From: Sebastes aleutianus
Taxonomy: Eukaryota > Chordata > Actinopteri > Perciformes > Sebastidae
Assembly: GCA_916700875.1 (NCBI GenBank)
Contig: CAKAKS010000142.1
Location: forward strand, 37,501-101,500
Length of the DNA stretch: 64,000 nt
Reading direction: 5' to 3'
Shown here: one piece after another, positions 1-9,715 of the stretch
Position numbering within the stretch: the first letter of the stretch is position 1
Layout of the letters: every line of letters begins with the position of its first letter
Position numbers and translations under genes: made by a program
Notes under the pieces: model-generated
What the model was told of the DNA's origin: nothing
Databases searched by the model: none
The model's input: the letters and a program-made list of their open reading frames with translations, nothing else

Positions 1-477
1 CTAACAGGTCTTTGACCTTCACTCTGCCGGAAAAATCCACACTGTCACATGATGTTTCCGCTTCGTCCATTAATGCGTGATTGGGGCCACAGAGAAGGCC
101 TTGGCAGAGGGCTGACAGCGCTGTCACACTCTTTAAATCACAGCACAACGACTTAGCGAAAGTCCAAGATTTATCTTAATACATGTAGAAGTACACGATT
201 AATACAATGAAGACATTATTTGGTTTGGGGTTTTTTGACAGCTATTTCCCGTTATAAATTAAAAAAATCTCATGTTAACGTTTTTTCCGCTGCCATCTGT
301 GTATCCTCGGGGACCGAAGCTGCCATCTAATCCACGTAATGGAAAATCTTTACAGGCGTCCAAGAGGTGTGATCACACACTGCCGCAAGGAAACAGCCCA
401 ATGAAACTACAGAGCCTGATATTAAGTCTCACGGTGAGATCACACACCAGTAACAACTCAATGAGTCCACAGAGGCT

Positions 478-479
<2 letters not shown>
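1..479. other. No recognisable gene; unique sequence
   Basis: I see no exon, RNA gene or clear repeat here. The longest frame (272-526) is held open at its end only by the following CA tract. The stretch is AT-rich with ordinary complexity. Confidence 0.5.
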
Positions 480-515
<36 letters not shown>

Positions 516-520
516 ACACA
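480..520. repeat. (CA)n microsatellite
   Basis: About 20 CA dinucleotides, broken by one G at 511. It was read directly from the sequence. Confidence 0.95.
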
Positions 521-899
521 GTGTAACAGTAGTCAGCGGTAAAAACCAAGCTGGGATTGGATTAGTTGTAATACAATCAGATTCCTCCCCACACTGACCA
601 CACTGTGAAACGATATCTAATCGAGGTTACTGCTGAGGGATGACCCAAGGGTGAACAAAACACATACACCTCGCTGACACACACCTCCCCTTACGGACAA
701 AGTGAGAAAAAAAAGTGACACATGAAGCATCTTCTCACTGATAAAACATCTTTCTCACACATTTCCATTAAGAGTGTCTCACAACAGCTCCCATGATGTG
801 CATGTGAATCCTATCATCAGCTCAACAATAATACACTACATGTCTCCATTTGCGCCCCTTGGACCATTACACTCTGTGTGGGATTCAGCATGGACAGAG

Positions 900-907
<8 letters not shown>

Positions 908-936
<29 letters not shown>
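908..936. repeat. (CA)n microsatellite
   Basis: An uninterrupted CA run of about 14 units preceded by a short TC run. Confidence 0.95.
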
Positions 937-939
<3 letters not shown>

Positions 940-1059
940 TTAAGGAGCTTGATAACAGGCCTATGAATCACGGCCGATCCCATCAGCAGCCGAACAAAGC
1001 CGGGTCTCAATTTGCAACCCCTGGACCGTTCCATTTGGCAAGGATGCTGTAAAAGATGC

Positions 1060-1295
1060 AGAGGGTCAGCTCTCCATCAGCCCCGGCGCCGCAGACGCGT
1101 CGCCCGCGGCTCATTCCCCACGGCCCTATTCACGGCTTAACGGCGAATTCAAGAGGGATTCGCAGCCACAGGTTCAGAGCGAGCCGTGGCCTTGAATATG
1201 GAGTAATCTGACTGTCTGCGCTGCATCCTGCACAACCTAATGCTCCGAGCATAATGGGCACCTGAGCGGCCGAATGGGAATGCGGGTCTCTGGAT
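1060..1295. other. GC-balanced unique block, possible conserved non-coding DNA
   Basis: This block is clearly more GC-rich and complex than its flanks. It includes a CG-dense stretch near 1083-1110 and CACCTGAG at 1260-1267, and has no sustained reading frame. Its composition resembles conserved non-coding elements in fish gene deserts, but conservation cannot be judged from one sequence. It could equally be ordinary unique DNA. Confidence 0.2.
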
Positions 1296-2289
1296 GTGTG
1301 TGTGTGTCAGTATTTGATGTGTGACCATGCTTTGTGGTATCCTTTACTACTACTGCACATCACTACTGTGTGGAACTCTGCTACATTCACAACATATTTA
1401 GAACTAAAGGTCTTTGCACACCTAGTCCGTATTTTTCGTATGCATTTTTTTAATCCGTCATCCGATATATATATATATCCGTCATACATTTAAACTATGC
1501 TACGCACCGGTATCACACATCGAGGGGCGTGATAAAACGTCTGTATTTTACGCCCTGGGAATGAGAACGAGGTGAAATATTAGGTAGCATACAGTTCATA
1601 GTTTTCGCAAGCCCTCAGAATGAAACAAATAATTCAGGGACTGCATGATCAGAAATCCTGGAGGAGCTGAAGGGGCAGTTGTTTGTGTGTCCACATGTCT
1701 GAATTTCACATTCTGGCAGGAGAAAATGAGGCCAGCGTGAAGCCAAGTCAATCTAGCATCAACTCACTGTCATTTGTCACTGTCTGCCCCCAGCTGTCAA
1801 TCATCTTTGCTGCATTTGATTGACAGGAGCAGAATAAAGGGTTCAAAATAACCCTCTAACATGAGCCCAACTAGAGGCCAATGTGTGTGGACAGCAGGTC
1901 AGCTGACATGTGAAAACGTAAACGCTCTCCTGAAAAAAGCCACGCACACGCACACGCACACAAATAATGTAGAAACACACACACAGGGGATGCTGGGAGT
2001 AAAATTGCCCCATGACTTCCTTAAGAGTTTGCAGTGTGATAGATGGTGTGAAGCTCCACACAGGCAGATGTGTGCAATCCTGCAGCACACACTGGCCTGA
2101 TGAATCACATGTATCATCATAACACACACACACACACACACACTCTAGACATAAGAGTCTATGGGTCAGAAATCTGGTTTGGGAAGGCCGAAGGCTCATT
2201 ATACATCCATCAGACCACACACACACATACACAGACACACGCACACACTTTCTGGATTCAAGATCATCACTCAACACCTGTTCACCTTG
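1296..2289. other. Unique sequence with several short CA tracts
   Basis: Contains CA/CG tracts at about 1938-1962, 2121-2143 and 2215-2250 and a short AT dinucleotide run near 1465-1480. The 175-codon minus frame at 1843-2370 runs through these tracts on the TG strand, giving VCV-type peptides, and is not evidence of a gene. No exon was recognised. Confidence 0.6.
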
Positions 2290-2830
2290 ACTTTCTGCTG
2301 TCCTCACATGGCTTCCTGTACCACTAAAATGTCTTCCACTGTCCCATCCATGGCTTCCTACTGTTCTCACCTAGTCTCTAATGTCCCATATGGGTTTTCT
2401 ACATCTTACTGTGGTCTTCTACTGCCTTCACAAACCTTTATACTGTCTCAGTTTGTATTGTCTGCACTTCTGCTGTCCTCACAAAGGTTTCTACAGCCAA
2501 TCATGGATTTCTACTGCCCCAAAAAGGCTTTTTAGTGTCTGATCCTGGCATGTTACTGTCAAATTACAGCTTTCAACTGTCTCATCAGGGCTTTCCACTG
2601 TCCTCACAAGGCTCATGGATTTCTACTGTCCCAACAAGTCTTTCTCCCATTGTCACATTGTTTTCTACTGTTAATCTGTGGTCTTCTACTGTACCCACAA
2701 GGATTGCTAGAATCAGATCATGGGATTCCATTGTCCACTATGGTCCTCACCAGGCTTTCTACAGTCCGATAATGGTTTTCCGCTATCCCAACAATGCTTT
2801 CCACTGGGTTCTACTGTCCTCAAATTTTTA
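2290..2830 (+). repeat. Degenerate minisatellite, TTTCTACTGTCC-type, block 1
   Basis: About two dozen degenerate copies of a roughly 20-25 bp unit built on TTTCTACTGTCC followed by variants of TCACAAGGC or CATCATGG. Unit length varies, so no clean period exists. The same unit resumes at 3863-4130 and appears reversed at 6125-6745. The open frames here are products of the repeat. Confidence 0.8.
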
Positions 2831-2849
2831 CAATTTTGAAATAGATTTT

Positions 2850-3862
2850 TGCTTCATTTGAGTCTATGCGGAGGTAGAAGAAAGTTACCGCTTTTATTGT
2901 TGTAGTCAGAGTAACGTGACGTCATATCCGTTCTGTATCCGCCAACCAAAACCAAAAACAGTAGCCGGCTGCAGGGAGCCGAAATGAGAAAGTAGAAAAT
3001 GGCAGAGGGTCTACAGTGGTAGGACCTGCAACTTCACATTTTAAATCCAACGTGGTAAACACTACACATACAGTGAAGTACGGAAACACTTTGGATTTCA
3101 CACATTGCAGGAAAAGCAGATCTAGACATCACGGCTAAAGCTGCATGCTAACTCTGTCATGGACAGGAAACCTTATCATATGGCAGAAATGTGCGGTCAA
3201 GCCAGCCGTCACTCCCATCTCTGTGGTCAAATCGTCCGACGCCACAACAGTAGTGTACCCATATACTGACATTTATGTTACTGTAAATGCATTCAAACGG
3301 CCCCAATGGAGCTGATCATGGATGTATAAAGAGAACGGAGCTGACGGGAGCGCTAGAGACGGACTTGGCAGAAGTATAAATATGTTTTCAAAATAACGTG
3401 TTAACAAAGGGAACTCTATGTACAAAATACATATATGGGAATAAGATTGATGAATTATATTCACCAGAAGTATAAAACATTACATGCCCCTTATACATAA
3501 AAAAGGAAATACCACTAATTTATGAGGGAAATGTCTATCCTTTGATTTTTGGGTTGCTGGAAAAAATGTATATGCCTGACAATTACATATTGATATATAT
3601 GACTTCAGGACATCTCTGACTACATACATGCTGAAAATCAAACATTTTTACTATATTATTTTAGATATTTTCCTAAGTAAACGTCCCTAGAAGTGTATGA
3701 TTCAACTTTTTCCCATGGTCAAGTGTTAAAAAAGTTAACAAAAATTGCAATAAATTTTAATATCAAATCACAGTACTTGTAGAATCGCAATACATATCGA
3801 ATTGGCACACAAGTATCGTGACAGTATTGAATCGGGAGATAGGTGTATCGTCCCAGCCCTAG
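2850..3862. mobile_element. Insertion between two minisatellite blocks, ending in a GGGCTGGGACGAT-type MITE end
   Basis: The right 180 bp (about 3683-3862) matches 15453-15638 closely and ends in GTATCGTCCCAGCCCTAG, a terminus I recognise from many teleost MITEs. A matching left terminus is not visible. The sequence at 2880-3260 has the look of transposon interior with broken frames, but I cannot assign it to a family. The minisatellite on both sides indicates that this kilobase is an insertion into a once continuous array. Confidence 0.6.
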
Positions 3863-4130
3863 TTTTTAATGTGCTTAATGTGCTCACAAGCTTTCTAGTG
3901 TGCTATAGTGGCTTTGTGCTGTTTTCATGAGGCTTTTCTACTCTCCATTTGCGGTTTTCTACTGTCCTTTGGTCATTTCCTGTTGCCTTCACAAGGTTCT
4001 CTATACTCCAATCCAGAGTAATGCTGTCACAAAAAGGTTTCTACCGTCCAATCGTGGATTTCTACTGTGTGCACAAGACTTTCTACAGATTTCTACTGTC
4101 CTAAATAGCCGTTTTAGTGTCCCACTGTGT
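3863..4130 (+). repeat. Degenerate minisatellite, TTTCTACTGTCC-type, block 2
   Basis: Same unit and same orientation as 2290-2830, resuming directly after the element end at 3862. Typical units are seen near 3937, 3957, 4031 and 4060. Confidence 0.75.
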
Positions 4131-5480
4131 CCCACCATTTTCTATAATTCAGTGTTAATAGGAACCTTTTTCAATGTCCTTTCTGCATTTATCAGTGTTT
4201 TCAAATATTGATAATGATGCCCCCTACAAAGGCACTCTGAAAAAAAATGAGTAAAACACATTTTGTTCAATGTATGAACAGTATTTAGAACAATGCACAG
4301 CCTTGTGAAACCTTCATCTTGGGGATGGCTTTGTTTCATAAAGAACAAAGTGCCGAAGTGCCAGCTGTGACAAACACGCTTGAACAATAACAGAACAAAG
4401 CACAGCGGAGCAGGGAGGGTAAAACACAAGTGTCGGGAGATGAAAAGGAAGTTTGGAGGGTGAGATGAAGGGAGACACAGAGGGCCGGACATGAGGAGAG
4501 CCACCACTGTCATAACTGACACAGATGTTAACAAGTCCCCACTGCATAATGCAACATATGGGCCTTCTGCACCTCTGTCCATGTACTCACACACACATAT
4601 ACACACACATCACTTCGAATGAATGTACATACACAGAGAATGTATTCCCTCCTCACCCTCTTTGTTTGGAGGATTTTGCTTTACGTAGCGAAAGCCATAG
4701 CTCACTCTGATCGGATGACAGCGGTGTAGGTGGCGAGATTGAAAACAAGACAGCGAGATACAGGAGGCAGACTTTAAATTAGGTCGCCACTATTTTCTTT
4801 GCTTCCCACTCATGTGCGTGTCTGACGCTGCAGTACAGTACTGCCGATTTCCCCAGGGCTGGTTCAATATGCCTCTTTTAGTGTTATGGCCTATTAAACC
4901 CCTATGATAGAGGGGCTGAGCTCGAGGTGGCATCTGCTTACCACACACACGCACACATACACACATATACAAACACACAGATCCTCGTGCCCCAGGTGCA
5001 TTGTGGGGCTAAGTTAACCAAGCAGGCCATTTGGTGCGGAGCAAATAACGTTCTCTAAAAAGGTCAGAGCAATTTAAGAGTCTTTTTTATTGTTTCCTGT
5101 GATGGCCCACAGCTGTGGCAGGCAGAGTTTATGCAGCTTTTATGTGCTGCGAAGGTGAACTAGGGGTGCCTTGTATGCAGTATGTTGGACAGGTACACAA
5201 AATCAGGAGGACTAGATTAAGACTCTTTAAACTGGCAGTCTGCTAAGGTCATTTGACTGGTGCATTAATGACAGATGGATGATAGATGTATAGATAGATG
5301 ATGGAATTTAATGGCTTTTCACAGCCCGTTAGACATGCCTGTTGGATGGCTTCAATATGTGCACAACAATGGTTGCTATATGTATATATAAAAATATACT
5401 TAGTGTTCCAATAGAAGAAAATAATTAATGTGGTGGAGGTGTGTGTTATTCTTCAGGCTTTTGCACATCAGGGACGTGAC
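4131..5480. other. No recognisable gene; unique sequence
   Basis: Contains short CA tracts near 4588-4609 and 4941-4979 and a small GATA/GATG run near 5273-5300. The 154-codon minus frame at 4142-4606 has no recognisable domain and begins in a CA tract. I see no exon. Confidence 0.45.
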
Positions 5481-5518
5481 GAATACACTACACGAAAAAG
5501 CAAAAAATACTCGCCTGC

Positions 5519-6009
5519 AAATATTATTTGTCTAGGGCTTTTATTGTGAAAGGTAAGAGCGGAAGGAGTGGTTTGTCTTGCCTTTGTTAAGGGTTGTGTC
5601 TAGAAGGTAACCCCCAAGTTGCAAAAACGTGCGAAACTCTCGCAAGACTCGCTGCCCGACGACCTATCCTATCCTTAACCATTTCAGGTCAATGCCTAAC
5701 CTTTGCGAGAGTTTTGCAACTTGGGGATTACCTTCTAAACACAAGCGTTGAAAGGAGTAACAAAGTTTGCCGTCTTGGTTCGGAGCCTCCATATTGTTGT
5801 ACACTATAGTGTACGTATTGAATATGTCCATCCCGCACAATGTGATTGGTTGATATCTTCATTCGAAGTGCGACAGCTCAGAAAAATCCACCTTGTCACA
5901 AAAAAAGGCGCTTTTTTGCCACGTAAGATTAGCATTCTGTATGAAAGTATTTGTGACGAAAAACAACAACGAAAAAATATGTTGACACACAAATTAATCG
6001 TACGAAACT
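5519..6009. mobile_element. Dispersed repeat TE-E, copy 1 (interrupted)
   Basis: The sequence from TCTAGGGCTTTTATTGTGAAAG through ATGATTGG-type text (5843) to a T/C-rich right part matches 38418-38650, so it is a dispersed repeat. This copy is interrupted by a 152-bp inverted-repeat element at 5593-5745 that the second copy lacks, which gives an empty-site comparison. No coding content was recognised. Confidence 0.65.
5593..5745. mobile_element. Small TIR element (GTYGTGTCTAGAAGGTAACCC family), copy 1
   Basis: The left end GTTGTGTCTAGAAGGTAACC and the right end (reverse complement TTGTGTTTAGAAGGTAATCC) are inverted repeats. The ends also share GCAAAA/TTTTGC further in. A second copy lies at 39094-39257. 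It is non-autonomous, with no frame. I could not define a clean target duplication. Confidence 0.75.
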
Positions 6010-6022
6010 CCCCCCCCCCCCC
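6010..6022. repeat. Poly-C tract
   Basis: A run of 13 C. Confidence 0.95.
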
Positions 6023-6124
6023 ATTGTGTAAAGAACTTTACAATAAACTAAATGTGTTTACTATTTTCCAGATGCAATGTCCAGCCACTATGTTCAAAAA
6101 GATTCCCATTAACAAACAACATTT

Positions 6125-6745
6125 CTGGAAGGTAATGTTACGTGACAGTAGAAAGTCACCTGAAGACAGTGGCAAGCTCGATGAGGACAGTAGAAGGCTA
6201 CAATGGACAACAGAAAGCAATTATGGGATTAGAAATCCATGATTAGGTTGGGCAAAGAATTTTTGGGACGGCAAAAAGTCCCAATGGGAAAGAAGAAAGC
6301 CTTGTAGAGGCAGTGGGTCTTCTTGTGAGGACAGTACAAAGACATAAAGGGACCCTAGAAAATCGAAATGTAACAGTGGAAAGTCACATGAGCACATTAA
6401 AGAGTCACGCGGGTTAGGGTTAGGGTTGTAGTTAACCTAGTTAGGACAGAAGACGAACACAATGGACAATCAAGAGTAATGACAGCAGAGTAAAAAGTCT
6501 TGTGAGGACACTAAAAAGTCATGTTTTGGCTGTAGAAAGCTTTGTGAGAACAGCAGATAAAAGGACAGAAGGCAACATTGTGATGCTAGAAAAGCATCAA
6601 AATGTTTGTACAAAGACTGGTAAGCACATTAGATAGCCTTGTAAGGACAATAGAGAAGTAAAATGGAACAGTAGAAAGCCTTGTGAAGACTAGAAATCTA
6701 TTATGGTGGTGCAGAAAGCTTTCAGATGACAGTAAAAAGCCTTGA
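6125..6745 (-). repeat. Degenerate minisatellite, block 3, inverted relative to blocks 1 and 2
   Basis: Reads as repeated GGACAGTAGAAAG(CCTTGTGA), which is the reverse complement of the unit at 2290-2830 and 3863-4130. Units are degenerate but continue for about 600 bp. A GGGTTAGGGTTAGGGTT stretch at 6411-6427 inside it matches three vertebrate telomere units. Confidence 0.75.
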
Positions 6746-6774
6746 ACAGGTTGCTTTTCTGTGCTTCCCGAAAG

Positions 6775-7258
6775 AACGTATCCTCATATGATGTCTTACA
6801 AAAAGTTGTTTCTCATTTCCGTGCGTTTTCCTGCAACACGTGTCAATTTCCGCTCGTTACATGCATACAGTCTTTTCAAAATTAACTTCCATCTTCAGAC
6901 GAAACAACTTGGTTAGGTTCATGAAACAAAACTATTCAGTTAGGTTTAGGAAAAGATCGTGGTTTGGGTTTAAAAAAATCGATGGAAGTGGTGTTACTTA
7001 TCTATTGAAGTTACGTGACTAATAAGTCAACGTTGACTTCTGGTTTCCCCACGGGATACAAACATTGGTCTCCTGAGTGAAAGTCTGGTCTTTTTTGACC
7101 CACCCATCCACCTTGACCATCTCCCCATGTGGGGTTTGTTGCTATTTATACTTCACGATTACATGGATTACATACAAATTGATTTTGTGGGATATATACA
7201 AATTACAGTGCATTACTTTTCGTGGGTATAGCTATGAACGGTGTGTGAGAAAAGCCTG
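6775..7258 (+). mobile_element. TE-A element, copy 1
   Basis: A MITE-like element of about 484 bp. The left end (ACGTATCCTCATA) and right end (GGTGTGTGAGAAAAGCCTG) form the imperfect inverted repeats of the family: YCTCATACA, then CGTTC, then ACGAAAAGT. The interior carries GTTAGGTT repeats, a gene-like but non-coding middle, and the CGTGGATTACAT-type right part. Other copies lie at 32664-33220, 34154-34704, 37568-38038 and 40562-41085. Flanks CCCGAAA and CCCCCAA may be a decayed 7-bp target duplication. Confidence 0.85.
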
Positions 7259-9082
7259 CCCCCAATTCATATGAGCGTTTTCACAAATATATGTAGAATG
7301 TATTTTTGAATCTAGTATATTTCAGGTATTTAATTTCAGATTTTGTTTTTTGAAAATTGAGACAGTCCAGTTGTAAATACAGTTGATGTGACAATGGTTA
7401 ACATTGCTGTCAACCACTTATGTAATACTGGTTGTAGTCACCAAAGTCTTAATCCTTCACATAGAAACTGTGAGGTATAGTAAGGTTTAGGCAATTAAAC
7501 CTTACCCTACTAAAACAACCATAATGTGGAGGGTACAGTTTAATAAGCCAGCCGTGATTCTGTTTAAAACATAAAATCTAAAGTCGGTGGACAAAATAAA
7601 ACAATATTTGAAACATTTAAAAACATTTCTCTTGATAATAAATATTGTATAAAAATCAAGAGATTTTGAGATTCTGATCCTGATTTAATGTGATACCAAG
7701 TTTTAAAGTGTGTTTGTTAAAAGTTGAACCCATGTTTAGGTTAGTTTCAACAGTGAGAGTTAACTGACGGGGGATAAAATGTCTCAGTGACTCTAATGGG
7801 ATGTTTGACAGCAGAAGAGCTAAGAATAACCATGGAGGGGGCTGCTGGGTCTGCCTCTACATGACAGATGGCTGCTAAACTGGGAGAGCTCAGGATTAAA
7901 TTTGGAAAACTCTCCACTCACGTCTTGCGTTGTTGGTTATGTAAAACACTTTCCTCTGCTGGAGTAAAAGCCTGTTCAAACAGAAAGGATCCTCTCCTCT
8001 GTGGTTATGTAGACCAGCAGGAGGGGTTCATGTCCTCGCATGTCTTCCGACCAAATGAACTCATAATGCCTACATAATTAAGCCTCAAGTGGATATACAA
8101 TGTTCACTCCTTTTAAATTCACATGGGGAATGTACTCGTACTGCATGTACGTGCATTCATGCATATACGTTAGTCTCTCAGGACCTACTAGCCTTTGTGT
8201 CTTGCATGTGTCACGCAGATTACATGCTTCAATAAAGACCAACACCCTCAGCTGCTATAGGTCAGCTCACTGCATTTACAGGGTGTCTGCTGATGTTTTT
8301 TATTGTGTGATATATTATATTTCTTTATTTTTTTTTCCGATGTTTTCCCTTTATATTTTTCTTCTTTACAACAACTTATTATTTCTATCTTTGTCGACTG
8401 TTTGTTTGCAGATTTTTTAACCTGTTTCTTTTTCCTTTGTTGCATCATTTTTATATATGCAAATAAACAATAAAGACTTTATATGCCTAATTTCTCTAAA
8501 GTCAGCTGTCCTTCCCCATGAATAAAGATGTGATGTAAGTGATGATGACAGTGACGGCCTGACAACTTTGTTCAACTCGATGCATTTTTAATGCCGAGAT
8601 CTCCGTGTTGAATCTATACATGAAGGATCAGATTCATCTATCATACATAAAGGAGAAGATTGGGTAAAGGAAGCATAATTGCCGCTCATGTGAACGGACA
8701 AAGAGCTGAAAGTGATTTGATGTGTGTGGTGTCATTTAAAGGGTGTCGGAGAGAGAGCGAGGCCGGACTGGAAAGGCCGTCATCGACGTGTCGAGCAGCT
8801 GGACTCACCGAGGAAAGACAATGAGGAGAGAGAATGAGAGGACGGCTAAACAAAGAGGGGATGAGATTAGCAAGCTGCTGCTGTGAAGAGATAAAACAAT
8901 GAGCGGATGGATGGATATTGTCCACAGTGAGAATACAATGTATGGATGTGTGCCTTTTTATGGACATATATACATTACCTTTACTTTGTGCTTCTCATGT
9001 AAATCACTGTTTTTACTTTTCATTTTATTTGAGACCTTTTTTTATGAACATTTAGCTCACACAGAATAAAGCAGCTGTTGGG
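7259..9082. other. No recognisable gene; unique sequence
   Basis: AT-rich, low-complexity in places (for example 8310-8470). None of the frames shows a domain or splice context I can support. The stretch 8640-8960 is more GC-balanced. Confidence 0.45.
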
Positions 9083-9442
9083 GCGATGTATAAATAGCAC
9101 GACATTATAACAACATTCCATATGTCATGAGGACTCATTTTAGGCTTGTCGCCTGTCATTTGTACGCTACGCAACAAAACAACGGTAACGGCCACAGTTA
9201 GGTTTAGGCAACAAAACCACTTATTTAGGTTTAGGAAAAACTTCATGGTTGAGCTTAAAATAAGTACGTAAACTCAGTAAAACACGTACGGAATCAACGT
9301 AACATAGGTACGGGAAAAAAAGCGTCACAAACGTCACTAAGAAACACAAGACAAACATCACTGACGTAACTAGCAAGACAAAGCACTGGTCTCGAACACC
9401 GGCCTCCGGGTTTAAAGTCGTGTGTTTGTTGGACCCATGACA
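9083..9442 (+). mobile_element. TE-B element, copy 1
   Basis: Starts with GATGTATAAATAGCACGACA, runs through TTAGGTTTAGGCAACAAAAC and TTTAGGTTTAGGAAAAAC, then CTGGTCTCGAACACCGGCCT. It is the same family, in opposite orientation, as 51796-52256. The middle is shared with TE-A although the ends differ. No coding capacity was seen. Confidence 0.75.
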
Positions 9443-9649
9443 TGTCAAAAGCAAGAACGGTGTTCTTATTGCGCGCTAAATGCCTTGCGCATTATCGTAT
9501 TTCCTGCGAGCGGGCTGAGTGAAGACATGTCTATAATCTTCACAGAGGTGACATCGCCATCTAGCACCAAAAATGAATAACCCTGCATTAATTGATTTTT
9601 TCACTGCTTGGAGGGAGCGCAACAAGCTGTAAACACAACACTGACATAT

Positions 9650-9715
9650 ACACTCACCGGCCACTTTATTAGGTACACCTTACTAGTACCGGGTTGGACC
9701 CCCTTTTGCCTATTT
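9650..9715. mobile_element. End fragment of a CACTCACCGGCCACTTTATTAGG-type MITE
   Basis: ACTCACCGGCCACTTTATTA followed by GGTACACC and then GGGTTGGACCCCCTTTTGCC. I recognise this combination as one end plus subterminal sequence of a very common teleost non-autonomous element. The other end is absent, so this is a truncated copy. Confidence 0.7.

Noticed and set aside
2880..3260. Transposase coding sequence in the inserted kilobase
   Set aside because: The text looks like transposon interior, but I could not find a diagnostic motif in any frame, so no transposase is called.
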